NCBI RefSeq assembly: GCF_950295315.1
Contig: NC_080165.1
Location: 2,238,158 to 2,302,157 of the forward strand
From: Erinaceus europaeus
Taxonomy: Eukaryota; Chordata; Mammalia; Eulipotyphla; Erinaceidae
Reading direction: 5' to 3'
Length of the DNA stretch: 64,000 bases
In this document: in pieces, positions 21,131 to 33,389 of the stretch
Position numbering within the stretch: the first letter of the stretch is position 1
Layout of the letters: each line of letters begins with the position of its first letter
Program-made: the position numbers and the translations under genes
Notes under the pieces: generated by a model
Seen by the model: the letters and a program-made list of their open reading frames with translations, nothing else
The model's database searches: none
Told to the model about the DNA's origin: nothing

Positions 21131-23404
21131 TGGTATTTTTATTGGACTTCCGATTGCTGGCAACTTTCTTTCCTCTTTCTTCTCAAGTGTGTTAATGCAC
21201 AACCAATTATCTCAAACTATGCAATTTCTCATTTAAGCTCTCAGTAGAGGGACAATGTCTCAGTGGTTTTGTCTATTTTGTATAGCGATTTATATTACAA
21301 AACCTCAGGGGACCAAATAAAGACTTATATATTGATTCTAGTGGTAAAGCTCACAATAACTCCTAAGTAAATGTGAGTTAATGGGTTGTAGATATGTGAA
21401 TTTCCTTTAGTGACAAATTTTGGTAACTGAAGTCTCTAAAAGTTGTATTTTACATATTTCAATTTCTCTGTTGATGACTATTTTCCTATATACATAATTA
21501 TAACTAAACATCTATACATAGTGTTAAGCTTGTAATAGATTTTATTGAGTTCACATTGCATTTTCATGGCTGAAGTACAATTACATACAACAACAAAATA
21601 TTCTCTCTATTAAAATTATGCAACCTGACAACATGGGCCTGTGAATGCCATGAAACCAGAAATAATTCTGTTTCTATTTGTAGTTAATGAGTCAGGACAA
21701 ATCTAAGCAACCAAATTATTCAATAGCATCAAATTTGACCATTCTTTTGGCTCTTTCTACCCAAAGTCCAATTATTTGAGCAACTAAGTAAAAATGTGGC
21801 CAAACTAACTGGCTTGTACTGTATAAACAGACCATGGGAATGAATGATTACATTTTTTATTTAAATTGACTTTTTGTAGCAAGTTGACACAACTTGGGCT
21901 GTCAAACATCTGGTTATTTTCTCCACAATAATTTTAAGCTACAAGTCAAATTAAATTAATTAATTAAATATTTTACTTACTTAAATGAGTCTTTGAACTG
22001 AGTAGTTTTAGTGAATCTGTCATGTGTGTACACAACTTGATAACAGAGTTGTATGGCTGATAAGTAGACACACATTGTAAGGGTAAAGATTAAGCTACAA
22101 TTAACAATCGGTGTGTGTCACCTACTGTTTAAGTCCTTTGGATCTATTATCTAATTCTACTCTTGTAATTTGCATGTGAAAAAAATTGAAACAAATTAGA
22201 TAGCATAGTTATTTCTGTAGGAAGCAGCATGTAAGCTGGACCCCCCAGGAAGCCACACCAGCCATGCTTTCACTGGCCACTTATGAGTGAGTGTACAAAA
22301 GCAGCCAGCCTATTTCATCAATATGCTGAAGAAGATAAAATTCAGACTTGTAGTTGAGCCAAATTGATCAGTCAATGCAATGAGAATAGTCGATTTTGTT
22401 GTGTTTATTTAAAATCGATCCCTTGTAACTTGAAAAAATGACTCACTGTTGGCTTTCTCTTTGAGTTCACCCTATAAGACATTACAAAGAAAATAGCAAA
22501 TCCCAAAGAGCTCATCCTGGTGAAAATGGAGGCTGGGAAACTTGATAGATTTTCCTAACTCCATAGAACTCTTTCAAATCATATATTTGTAGCAGATATG
22601 ATGAAACACACCAATCAATCATTCTGACTTTACGCACTTTTAAGCACTAAAACCAGTCTTGAAAAGATATCTCCATAGTACCAGTATTCAGCTCACATTT
22701 TCTTTACAATAACATTACGTTTTCACAAGAAATATTAGTTGACAGTAATCTGTGTTGCAGCTAAAATTCTCACACTGTCCTGCACTGTCTCCACAGTGTA
22801 GATGGGGGAGCATTTTAATAACACATGAATTAAAAATAAAAGCATTTTTACTTAGCAGCACTATTTACTTAGGTCACTGTTTTCCTTGGGCATGGATACT
22901 AGCACTAATTTTTGCAACGTTTTATTGGTGCTCATGACAAAATCTAAGTCCACCTTAACCTATAGGTCTTATAGAATAGTATGAATACCTATTCTTACTA
23001 GTATGATAGCTGCATAAAATATTGTGTAATGTATTATTATTTATAACAAAAAGCAGTTTTAAGATGCCATGCATGTTCACTAAAGTGCTGATATGAATTT
23101 ACCTCCTATAAGCATTTTCATACTCAAAGTTAAACTAAATAGTTGAGCATCTTTATAAGGTTATACCATAAACTAATAAAAGAATCAATGTTAAAATTTC
23201 CTTCACCATAACTTGAACTGATGGTCTATTGCCAACAAAAGTTTAAAAAATGAAGAGAAACAAGAATGGTTAATTTTAATCTTAGTGTAAGTGATTTATT
23301 GGATGAAAAAAATCAAGGGATTAAAATGTTCTAACTGCATAACACAGGGGCAGAAAGATACATTCTGCTTACACAACCCAGTGAACAAAACTCATAGGCA
23401 ACAA
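21131..23404. other. Unique AT-rich sequence, no feature seen
   Basis: 2.3 kb with no repeat shared with the rest of the window and no coding or RNA motif. It is the longest non-repetitive block here. Confidence 0.5.
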
Positions 23405-23517
23405 AATGTGTTGTCTAACCTAGTAGGGTAGCTCACTTGGGCAGAACATGGCTTTACTACTAACACAACCCAAGTTCAAGATGAGCGTGGCCAGACTGAA
23501 GAAAAAAATGGAAAGAA

Positions 23518-23553
<36 letters not shown>

Positions 23554-23625
23554 AGGAAAGAAAGAAAGAAAAAAGAGAGAGAGAGAAGCAAGAGAAAGAA
23601 AGAAAATGAAAAGGGAGAGAAGACA
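23405..23625 (+). mobile_element. SINE with an expanded (GAAA)n tail
   Basis: Head 'tagtagggtagctcacttgg' and 'caacccaagttcaagatgag', then a tail that has grown into (AAAG)n at 23512-23575 and a GA-rich stretch. Confidence 0.55.
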
Positions 23626-24920
23626 TTTTAGTCTTTGCCTGTTACCATTAGGGTTATACTTACCTACATAGACAATGAGTAAAAGTCATGTAATAGCCTA
23701 GTTCTGATTAATTAGAAACTAGACTGTCTGGATGTCTAAGATAACTTACAAGGTAGAGTGGTGCCTTGTTATCAAAGTCCAGGTTAAGGCATGAACTCCA
23801 CATGGGAGGGTGTCAGAGTCTCTAGTGGGGTGATCTCCAGGAAAAAGGTAACGGACCGGTTCTTTCTAACTTGTGCAAGGGACGACGTGAAGTAAAGACA
23901 CCGGGGAGACTGCTGTGTGCTCAGATCTCCTTTTTTAGCAGGTGGACATGAGTTAAATAGAAAACCAAACAAAGGGAATTATTTAAATATGTCAGAAATT
24001 ACAGGTTTCTTAAGGTTCAGCTTGCCCCAATGGTAGGGGGCTGGTATGACAGGAATTGATGAGATATAAGACAGCTATTCTCCATGATGCAAGTAATTTA
24101 ATTATACAAAGATATTTGAGAGAAGCATAGGGGTTAAACCAGTAGGGTGAGACAGAGAGAACATGGATATCAAAAGGCCATATAATCTGGAATTTCTCTT
24201 GTCTGGGGTCTGAGGTGTATGATAGAGTGTGTGATAAGGTGTGTTCTCCTCTGTGATCAGAAGGTAAGGTGAACTTTAAGTAAGTGAATCTTAAAGTAGG
24301 CAGCCATGTGGCCTTCAGTTAATGGGGAGAAGTATTGGGGTTTCTGTTGGCTTGAGAGTCAAGAAGGAAAGAACTAAGTCTGGGAGACAATTTCTCCTCT
24401 TTGCTCACCTTGGTTGAGAGAGACTCACAAGAGGATATCTTCTCAGACCTCCATCCAAGGATGGGGGAAGTTCTCCCTAAACTATAACAAGCTTACACAT
24501 AGCCCAACAGGGGGGTATTTCTCTCTCTCTATCTCTCTCTCTCTCCCTCTCCCCCTCCCCCCTCCCCCTCTCCCTCTCCCTCTCCCTCTCCCTCTCCCTC
24601 TCCCTCTCTCTCTCTTTCTCATTACATTTATTTCATTTTCTTTCTATCTTTCTAGCTAAATGAAAATACACCTGGTTGTGGTGAAATAACACATGTGTAA
24701 GAGCCTGAACTGGCAATAAAATAAAAATATTATGGCTAATTTTGTAGAAATTATAATTTGTTCAAGACCATAGTCCACACTTGCAGAAGAGATGCTTCAG
24801 TAATCACTTTTCAGCCAAAAATACATTGTCTAGTCAATAATTAACAAGAAAATGTGAACTGTGAAAAAACCTATGCTAAAATATTGAAATATATAATAAT
24901 AAAGGTGTCACAGATCAGAC
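23626..24920. other. Mostly unique sequence with one pyrimidine tract
   Basis: Holds a (CTCTCC)n-type pyrimidine tract at 24522-24640. The rest shows no repeat or coding motif. Confidence 0.5.
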
Positions 24921-25699
24921 AGGGCTATGGAGCAGCAGCAGCTGTGTGTCTCTCCTCTCCTCTCCCGAGTTAACTAGGAATATCAAAGGAGATCATCTGG
25001 GACAGGAATAAGACAGGGCTAGAATGACTTCAGGAACCCATTAAATCACCAGCGAGTGCAAATAAGTGTGGCTTTCAGACAGAGAGGAGCCTAGGGAGAG
25101 ATTAAGTGGCTGCTGCCAGTTCAGCAGTTTACCTGTTGAAACACCACCTCCAGTCTGTTTTACCAACAAAAAGATGGCTGAAGATAGGGGAAGACTTCCC
25201 TAAGACTCACCAAATGCAACTGTGAGTCTCTACTGCTACTACCCTCAGAATCTGGAGAAGCATGGAGGAGACCCTGTGCTGACACCAGGAAGAGAGAAAT
25301 AATCAGGAAACTCAGGAGATCATCTATACCTCAGTGGCCTAGCAGTGGGGCTATGAGAGTCTCTTTGAATAACCACTGGATTATCTCTAACCCACCCTGC
25401 TTAATCTCTTGGGCAGGAGTGATGGATTAAGCTAAGAAGCCTACTTATAGTTTAAAAGCCCTCAAGCTCCATTAGCATACAGGGAAGAAAAACAACAAAA
25501 GAGGTTTTTAAGCCATTGAGCTCCAACTCAGGGATTAAAATAATATTGAAACAACTGTCAATTTCCACAACAGTGATTTCTTTAATTACCTTTCTTAGAC
25601 ACAAGTCAGTGCAGGCAAGAGTGATTAGTAATTTGAAAAGTACTGAGAGAGGGACCTCATAACACACTACATAGAATGGTTAAACCAACAATAAGAAAT

Positions 25700-26640
25700 A
25701 CTGGAGAAATGAACCAGGACAAGAGTCAGCTAAAAGCCCCTCAAAGGTTGAAGTCCAAAATAATGAGGTCAACATCCAAACACTAGTTAAGGAAATAATC
25801 ACAAGAGTGTGTAAAGAGTTTGAAAGAATTGTCAGCAGAAATACATAAGCAACAAATGAGACCCTGGAATAAAACACTAACTATCTCAAGGTTATTAGAG
25901 AGATGAAAGCTGAAATACCTGAGCTAAGAACACAACAAGCTGAACAAGCAAAAACAGTATCAGAATAGGGTAGCAAAATAGATAAACTCCAGAAAACAGT
26001 AGAGGAGAGACAGAATAGAATAAAATAGACTAAAGACAGAATTAGCAAGATCGAAGACAAATTAGAGACAGCTAAAAAAGAAATAAGAGATTTCAAAAAA
26101 AGATTAAAAGGTACTAAAAACAACAACAGAGACCTATGGGATGACTTCAAATAATATACACAATATTGGTTCACCAGAGAAAGAATGAGAGGGAGGGGAA
26201 GAAAACATTCTTCAGGCCGTAATAGCTGAGAACTTCTCTAGTCTAGACAACATACAAGACATAAAGGTTCAAGAAGCCCAGCAGGTCCCAAACAGAATTA
26301 CCCCAGACGTAAACACACCAAGACACATCATACTTAGAATGGAAAGGAATAATGATAAAGAAAGGATCCTGAAGGCTGAAGAGAAAAGCAAAGAGTAACC
26401 TACTGAGGGAAACCCATAAGATTAGCAACATACTTCTCCACACAAACACTACAGGCCAGGAGAGAATGGCAAGACATCTATCCAGTACTCAATGAGAAAG
26501 GCTTTCCACCAAGATGACTATATCCTGCTATACTGTAATTCAGACTAGATGGTGGCATAAAAACTTTCTCAGACAAGCAACAGCTGAAAGAATCAACTAT
26601 CAAAAGCCTGCCCTGTAAGAAGTTCTGAAAGGTCTCCTAT
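25700..26640 (+). pseudogene. L1 copy D ORF1 remains
   Basis: From the ATG at about 25706 a decayed ORF1 can be followed: coiled coil (about 25890-26100), NNNRDLWDDFK of the RRM near 26125-26150, and the C-terminal domain around 26380-26640 matching 1-271 of copy A. Stops are frequent. Confidence 0.7.
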
Positions 26641-26724
26641 AAAAAATCAGGCCATCATAAATATGCCATATATCAGAACACTCTAAAAATCTACAAGCAC
26701 GGCATTAAAATAGCTTCAATTTTG

Positions 26725-28344
26725 GATATAAGTAAATATAGATGGCCTGAAATGACCTATTAAAAGACACAAGTAAGAAGATGGATCAGAAAAAACAACC
26801 CAACCTTATGCTGTCTACAGGAAACACATCTAACTCAACAAAACAAATACAGACTCAAAGTGAAAGGATGAAAACTATCATACAAGCCAATGGCCCACAG
26901 AAAATGGCAGGGGCAGCTATTCTCATATCTGAAAGGATGAACTTTAAAATAAAGAACAATTTAAAAAATAAGAAAAGACACTACTTACTGCCCAGAGGAT
27001 AAGTCAGTTGAGAGGACTTAACAATTATTAAAATCTATGCTCTTTATGAGAAGCCATCTAAATACATAAAACATCTACTGAAAGAGCTACAACAATATAT
27101 TAACAGCAACACAGTCATAGTAGGGAACTTCAACACTTGACTATCTCAACTTGACAGATCATCCAGACAGAAAATCAAAAGAGAAATGAGGGAGCTAAAT
27201 GAGGAGATAGGTAAACTAGAACTTTGGACACTTTCAGAGTTATTTAATGCAAGAAACTGGAATACACATTCTACTCAAGTCCACATGAGTCATTCTGAAG
27301 ATACACTTTATGTTAGGCCATAAAGACAGCATCAGCAAATTCAATAGCATTGAAATCATGCAAAGCATCTCTCTGAACACAGTGGAATTGAACTAGCACT
27401 TAACAATCCACAAAAAATTAGTGACAGACACAAAATGTGGAAGCTCAACAGTACACTAACAACTACTGGATCAATGAGGAAATAAGGAAAACAAAATGTT
27501 TGGAGAGTTCAATGAAAATAAAGATACAAGCTATCAAAATATTTAGGACACAGCTAAGGCAGTACTGAGAAGGAAGTTCATAGCCATACAAGCACACATT
27601 AGGAAACAAGAAAAAGCACAAATAAACAGTCTGATTGCACATCTTAAAGACCTAGAAGAAGAAGAACAAAGAAACCTTAAAGCAATCAGAAAGAGAAATA
27701 ACTAAGGTTAGGCAGAAATAAACACCATTGAAAATAAGAAAACCATACAAAAGATCAACGAAAATAAATGTTGGTTCTTTGAAAAAGTAAAGAAAATTGA
27801 CAAACCTTTAGCCAGATTCACAAAAAAAATAAGGGAGAAGACCCAAATAAATTGGATCATAAATGAAAGAGGAGATATCACAACAGAGACTGCAGAAATT
27901 CAACATATCATGTGAGGCTTCTATGAACAATTATATGCCACCAAGCTAGAGAAGAAATAGCTGGAAGAAATAGATGATTTCCTAGATACGTACGGACTTC
28001 CAAAATTAAGTAAAGAGGAACTAGATAATATGAACATGCCCAGCACAGATAATGAATTTGAAACAGTTATCAAAAACCTTCCCAAGAAAAAGACATTAGG
28101 GTTTGGAAGATAAGAAATCAAATTGTCACTACTGGCAGATGATATGATAGTATACATTGAAAATTCTAAGGAATCCAGTTGGAAATTCCTAGAAATTATC
28201 AACCATATTTGCATCAGGCTATAAAATCCACACACAAAAATTAGTGTCATTCCTCTAAGCAAACACCAAACTAGAAAAAGAAGAAATCAAAAATTGACTC
28301 CATTCACAAAAGCAAAAGTGATCAAATATTTAGGGATAAACCTA
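26725..28344 (+). pseudogene. L1 copy D ORF2, endonuclease and part of RT
   Basis: Endonuclease segments can be seen: MLSTGNT..SNSTKQ frame at 26781, NGPQKMAGAAILIS, and 'aacttcaacac' for the DFNT block with the preceding Asp codon lost at about 27125. After the linker a deletion of about 650 bp against copy A brings [15 protein letters not shown] (28131) next to TLGF. Multiple frameshifts and stops. Confidence 0.8.
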
Positions 28345-28364
28345 ACAATAAAAGTGAAATAATT

Positions 28365-28490
28365 TTAATTCATATTTTATTATCTTTATTTACTTATTGG
28401 ATAGAGACATTCAAAATTCTAGAAGGGACATAGAGAAATAAAGAGAGACACCTGCCACACTGTTTCACCATGGCAAAGCTTTTCCCTTTA
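28365..28490 (-). mobile_element. Truncated SINE inside L1 copy D, minus strand
   Basis: 'ttatttacttattggataga' is the reversed tail and body of the tRNA-derived SINE; the head is missing after 'tggcaaagcttttcc'. Confidence 0.65.
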
Positions 28491-28496
28491 AGAGAA

Positions 28497-28955
28497 TTAA
28501 AGTTATTCTGTTCTACCCAGATCCACATAGATTTAGCAAAAATCTCTTCCAAAGTCTGACCAAATTTCTTCTAAAGAGTAGAAAAAATATATACACAAGT
28601 TTATCTGGAGACAGAAATGCACAGGATAGACAAAGCAAACAAAGTAAGAATGGAGGTGTCATGCTTCCTAACCTCAAAGGATGCTACAGAGTCATGGTGA
28701 TCAAAACAGCCTGGTGTTGGAATCAAATAGACATGCAGACCAGTGAAAAAGCCTCTGACTCCACAAATCAGTCCCCACACCCATGGTCTGACAAGAGAGC
28801 CCAACACATCAAATTGAAAAAAGGGAGTCTATTCAAGAAATGGTGTTAGGAGAATTGGGTTGAAACATGCAGAAGAGTGAAACTGGATAACTACATTTCA
28901 AAATACACAAAGTAAACTCCAAATAGATCGAAGATTTAGAAGTTAGGCTAGAAAC
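28497..28955 (+). pseudogene. Diverged L1 ORF2 fragment before the solo LTR
   Basis: Reads as ORF2 downstream of the RT: LPNLKGCYRVMVIKTAWCWN, KGSLFKKWC and a block equal to MKLNHFISP. Interrupted by the LTR at 28956; continues at 29352. Confidence 0.75.
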
Positions 28956-29351
28956 TCTCGCCACCCTGTCCTGCACGGGGCAAGAGTCGAACTGGAGTCC
29001 TGAGAGGAGGAATGAGAGCTGAGGGGTAGGGAGGGCTTGTGCCAAAGACACAGCAAGTTTATTGTGTATAAGACATATATTTATACTTCCTCTCACCAGT
29101 TAAACAGCATGCAAGTGGTTACATAAATTCAAGCAGCACCTGGTGCTTACGAACCTCCTCTATGTGTTTTGGCTTATCCAGCAGCTAGCAAAACACAGGT
29201 CAGGTCAGAATGTTCTGCTAATGTTTGCAGACATAACTGGGGAAGTTGTGGGTTCAATCAAAGGCCATGGTATTCTTCCCCATGCTTTTTCTCCCGGCCT
29301 CCTTGTTTACCAAGGGCCTGATGGAGATTTGCCTTTTGATGGTCACCTACA
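28956..29351 (-). repeat. Solo LTR, minus strand, in L1 copy D
   Basis: Flanked by agaaac (28950-28955) and agaagc (29352-29357), a 6-bp target duplication with one mismatch, and L1 sequence continues on both sides. Read on the minus strand it has a TATA-like 'tataaatata' at about 29082-29092 and AATAAA at 29061-29066. One terminus (plus-strand TC for TG at 28956) is mutated. No partner LTR or internal sequence is present, so it arose by LTR-LTR recombination. Not closely related to the other LTRs here. Confidence 0.75.
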
Positions 29352-30415
29352 AGAAGCCACGAAGTACTTAGAGGAAAACAGAGACAGGACTCTCTTCCGT
29401 ATATCTATTTGCAACATCTTCACTAGTTTGAATCCAGTTAAAAGGAAAAAAAAAAAAAAAAAGCAAAAAGTAGAGCTGTTTAAAACTGAAAAGATTCTGC
29501 ACAGCAAAGGGAATCACCACCACAACAGAGAGACTCCTCATGCAGTGAGAGAGAAACTTTATGTCTCACACATTGCACTGATGACCAAAACACACAAAGA
29601 GTGCACCACATTCAACAATAAAAAAGACAAACCACCCAATAAGTACATGGGGAGAAGGTATGGGGAGAATCTTCTCCAAAGAAGAGACTCAAAGAGCTAA
29701 CAGACATATTTTTTAAAAATGCTCAAAAGCATTGATGATCAGGGAAATCCAAATAAAAACAATGAGATACACCTGTTAGAATGTTACACATTAGAAAAGA
29801 CAGAATTGCCAACTTTGGGGGAACCTATGGGAGGAACGGACATTGCTTCTACATTGCTGGTGGGGATGCAGATTGACTCAGTTCTGTGGAAAGCCTAAAA
29901 GAGATTCATCAGAACACTCAATAAGGGCTTAGCAAAAACCCAGCAATGCCTCTTGGGGATTTATCCGGGGGAAATATACATATATATATTTATATATAAT
30001 GTCTATATATCATTTATCTATATATAAATATATAAAATATATTATAATTATACTATATATTATATTATTATATAATACATTATATATTATAATATATAAA
30101 TATGAATATATATTGCATATTATTTATATATTATATATTATTATTTATAGATAGATATATATTTTTATATATTTATATATATTTATGTATATAGTCACTA
30201 GAGCATTGTCTGTGATAGCCCAAATGTGGAAGCAAACCACTTGTCCAGCAACCGATGAGGGGCTGAGAAAGCAGTGATGCATATACACAATGGCATATCC
30301 TCAGATGGTAAAAATGGTGAGGCCATCTCTTCTGCAATATCCTGCTCAGAACTTGAAGGCATCATGTTGAGTGAGACAAGCCAGAAGGAGCAAGGCCAAT
30401 ACTGAATGATCTCAC
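29352..30415 (+). pseudogene. Diverged L1 ORF2 C-terminus after the solo LTR
   Basis: Continues at KYLEENRDRTLFRI, with the PLTEWEK- and CCHC-equivalent regions weakly visible, and ends near an 'actgaatgatctcacttata' segment equal to the DEYGMI end of other copies. Interrupted by an AT-rich expansion. Confidence 0.65.
29970..30195. repeat. AT-rich simple repeat expansion
   Basis: Over 200 bases almost only A and T, dominated by tata and tatatt variants, inside the L1 ORF2 C-terminal region between 'ggaaatatac' and 'gtcactagagc'. Confidence 0.9.
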
Positions 30416-30650
30416 TTATAGGTGGGGCATAAGGACAAAGAACAAGAAGGAAAAACAGGAGGTGAAACTTGGACTGGGTGTGTGGTACTGCACCAAAGCA
30501 AAGGCCTCTGGGGAAGGAGAGAGAGGGACATCAGGGTCCTGGTGTGTGTCCTAGACACCAGTAAGTGGAGATGAGAGGCTGTGCCTGTGTAGGAAAGACT
30601 GTACTGTAAACCACGAGCCCCCCATAAATATTTTATTTGAATTACAATTA

Positions 30651-31024
30651 AGGCCAAAAATGTGTTTTACATTGTTTACATTCCTTACTCTCTCTGAAAC
30701 TACTTTGATCCCTTGATTATAACAAGCCTCCCTTCCTGTCCTGCTATACATGCTCCAATTTGCCCTTTAGCACTCTCAGCCAGTTCATGTATCTGGAGCA
30801 CGCAAAATAATCACCCAAAATCTCTGTCACTTTATGGTATCTTAGACGGCACCATCCAGATAGGCTTGGTGGGACCTGGGAATCTGTGTTAGTTACACAT
30901 ATCCAGGCAAGGCCTCTTTGTGTGACCCTGGGAACAGATGCCTAGCAGCATCAAAGGGGAGCTCAGCAACCGTAAACATGTGTGACAACAGTCTTGCAAA
31001 GTATCGTTCTTTCATAAAGTGTTG
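30651..31024. other. Unique sequence, no feature seen
   Basis: No recognised repeat or coding motif. Confidence 0.45.
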
Positions 31025-31205
31025 AATTAGAGAAAGAAAGAATGAATGAAAGAAAAATAGAAAGAGAGAAAGGAAAGAAATGAAGAGAAAGAGAGAGAGG
31101 AAGGAAGGTAGAAGGAAAGAGGAGGAAGAGAGAGGAAAAAAGAAAGAAGGGAGGAAGGAAAGGAGAGAAAGAAAGAAAGAAAGAAAGAAAGGAAGAAAGA
31201 ATAGA
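31025..31205 (+). repeat. Purine-rich microsatellite (GAAA/GGAA)
   Basis: A and G only over most of its length, with (GAAA)n most regular at 31165-31200. The S/F/L-rich minus-strand open frames here are artefacts. Confidence 0.9.
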
Positions 31206-31224
31206 AACAAAACTTTATATGATC

Positions 31225-31340
31225 ATTCATGAGGGTGGTTACCCTGCCTTGCTATACACATGACCCAAGTTCAATTCCAGCCCTCACTGCACTGAAAGAA
31301 AGCTTTGATAAGGTGCTGTCTCTTCCCATCTTCCTCTCTC
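31225..31340 (+). mobile_element. SINE interrupted by another SINE
   Basis: 'ttcatgagggtggttaccctgc' head and 'acccaagttcaattccagcc' B-box region, then pyrimidine-rich sequence where the next SINE inserted. Confidence 0.55.
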
Positions 31341-31499
31341 TCTTTTAAATTATATTTATTTGATGGAGACGGTCATAAATCGAGAAGGAAGGAGGAAGTA
31401 GAGAGAGACAGTGAGACACCTACAGCTCTACTTTGCCACTTGCAAGTGGGGATGGGGGCTCAAACCTGGGTCCTTGTACACTGTAACACCACTGTCCCT
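31341..31499 (-). mobile_element. tRNA-derived SINE with exact target duplication
   Basis: Minus-strand SINE with reversed tail 'ttttaaattatatttatttg' and the usual body and 'gggctcaaacctgggtcctt' region. catcttcctctctc occurs at 31327-31340 and again at 31500-31513, a perfect 14-bp target duplication. Confidence 0.85.
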
Positions 31500-31575
31500 C
31501 ATCTTCCTCTCTCATTCATTCTGAAGAAGTCTTCCTATAGCACTGAGGCTGCAATGAGATTCTTAACATGCAAGT

Positions 31576-31577
<2 letters not shown>

Positions 31578-31652
<75 letters not shown>
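31578..31652. repeat. (CT)n then (CA)n microsatellite
   Basis: About 55 bases of CT followed by about 22 of CA. Confidence 0.95.
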
Positions 31653-31654
<2 letters not shown>

Positions 31655-32804
31655 TGCACATATGTGAGCTAATGCATTTAGGAGCCTATGTCAGTTTAGT
31701 GAATGTTTTACTAAGGACATATACAATTAAACAGTTCATTCTAGAATATGAAAATAATGCAGTCACATAATTTTGCTTATTTTTTATTAAAAGGTAACTT
31801 AAAACACATAATGGAGGGCATGTGTAAGATCATATGGAAAGGAAAGCAAAAAGCCAAAGGCAGTATGCCTTTTCCAGTTCTGTGCCCTAGATGTCTGAAA
31901 TGTCTCCCAGTAATTAATCCTATAGATTTATAATACTAAAGTAACATACAGTTTCCAAAGAAAATTTTAGCCAGTGAAACTTCATTTTCATTAATCAGGT
32001 GATCACCATTTCAAAATCTACCAAGATAGTTCACAAATTGTTTAGACACCAGGACTATGCAAGAACTTGAATATAGGTACTGGGTAATTGTATAGATCAT
32101 CAGGAAAATAAATCCTGTTCAGCTAACACCCATTAATGACCAGATTTCAGTTGCCTAGTGTGATTTTTTGAAAAAAAAAACAAAAAAAAAAAAACAGCTT
32201 CTTAGAAAGAATGGCCCTTGCCTTATGTGCAACATTAAGAACATCTGGAAACACCATCAAAGCAAGACCTCTTTTACTTTCCACTGGCATGAAGAACCAT
32301 TGGAAATTTCACAGATGTTTGAGTCTCGGCATCCCCGGATAGTAGGAAATTGAGGCAGACCGCTGGCATTGACCAAGTGATTTCTCCCAGGAACACCATT
32401 GTTAATCTGTGGAGACAAACAGGAGGCTGTTCTACTGGGAATAAGTTTCTTCCTAAATAAAGTATGACTGGATAATCTAATTTGTCCTTCAACGTCACTG
32501 AGATGCAAAGAAGACTAAATAACAGACATGCCCACTGTGGTAACAATCAAAATCACATGATGGTGGAATATTTGTGACAGTAATACATTTTTTTAATTTA
32601 ATGCAACATGACACAAATCTCATGGTTGGTGGTTGTTAACTCTTTTTTCCCCAGAGAAATAATCTCCAAATCGCTATTCTATCAAAATAAAAAAAGTACC
32701 TACTTTATAGTTATCCTAAATTCAATAAAATGATGTCAACCTCAGTGCATAATTACAGGGCATCTTTTAGAATTTGATAATTACTCTCTGGTTTCTATTT
32801 ACTT
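31653..32804. other. Unique AT-rich sequence, no feature seen
   Basis: No repeat shared with the window and no coding motif; poly(A)-rich stretch at 32168-32195. Confidence 0.5.
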
Positions 32805-33182
32805 TTAAAATATTTATTTATTTAGTTTGTTATTTGCCTCCAGGGTTATTACTGGGGCTGGGAGCCTGCACTACAAATCCACTGGCCATTTTTTCAATTT
32901 GTGTGGCCTTTGTTATTATTACTATTATTGTCATTGCTGTAATTACTGTTGTTGTTGTTTTTATTGTTGTAGGTAGGACAGAGAGAAATTGATTGTTAAG
33001 GGGCAGACAGAGAGGAGGAGAGAAAGAGAGACACCTGCAGACTTGCTTCAGGGCTTGTGAAGCAAACCCCCCCCCCACACACACACACAGGTGGGGAGCC
33101 GGAGGCTCCAATTAGAATCCTTACTCTTGTCCTTGAGCTTCCACAATGTGTAATTAACCTGTTGGGTTACCACCTGGTCACT
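32805..33182 (-). mobile_element. Long composite SINE, minus strand
   Basis: Right part is the SINE with head 'ggtaacccaacaggttaatt', body 'caggtctctctttctctcc' type and a (GTT)n-rich linker at 32925-32975. To the left is an extra module ('gcctccagggttattactgg' to 'cactggccattttttcaatt') not present in the short SINEs. The total, about 375 bp, suggests a composite. An ACACAC run at 33078-33090 interrupts the body. Confidence 0.7.
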
Positions 33183-33183
33183 T

Positions 33184-33350
33184 AAATATTTTTTTTTAAT
33201 TATTTTAGCAAGAGAGATACAGAGACTGGAGCACTGCTCAGCTCTGGCTGTAGGTGGTGCTGATGTCTAAAACTGGGGTTCCAGAGCTTCAGCCTTGACT
33301 TCAGACATGAGGGTCTTTTGCAGAATCATCATGCTGTCTCTCATCACCAC
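33184..33350 (-). mobile_element. SINE, minus strand, 'agagcactgctcagctctgg' type
   Basis: 'tggagcactgctcagctctg' near 33219 and a reversed head 'cagaatcatcatgctgtctc'. Same family at 57670, 60110 and 60609. Confidence 0.65.
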
Positions 33351-33389
33351 TCTGCTTTCTTTTTAGGTAACATACATCTTTTAACTTTT

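Larger units (their letters stand above)
24921..30650 (+). mobile_element. Old LINE-1 copy D, heavily decayed
   Basis: 5' UTR from 24921 ('gggctatggagcagcagcag'), ORF1 remains about 25700-26640, ORF2 from about 26725. A deletion near 28098 joins the start of the RT to its ADDMIVY motif. A SINE fragment (28365-28490), a solo LTR (28956-29351) and an AT-rich expansion (29970-30195) interrupt it. The 3' part (28497-30650) is more diverged than the 5' part and ends in 'gaatgatctcacttatagg', like ancient mammalian L1s, so it may be a separate older L1 that the younger one landed beside. Confidence 0.8.

Noticed and set aside
23420..23626. S/F-rich minus-strand frame
   Set aside because: Translation of the (GAAA)n tail of a SINE.
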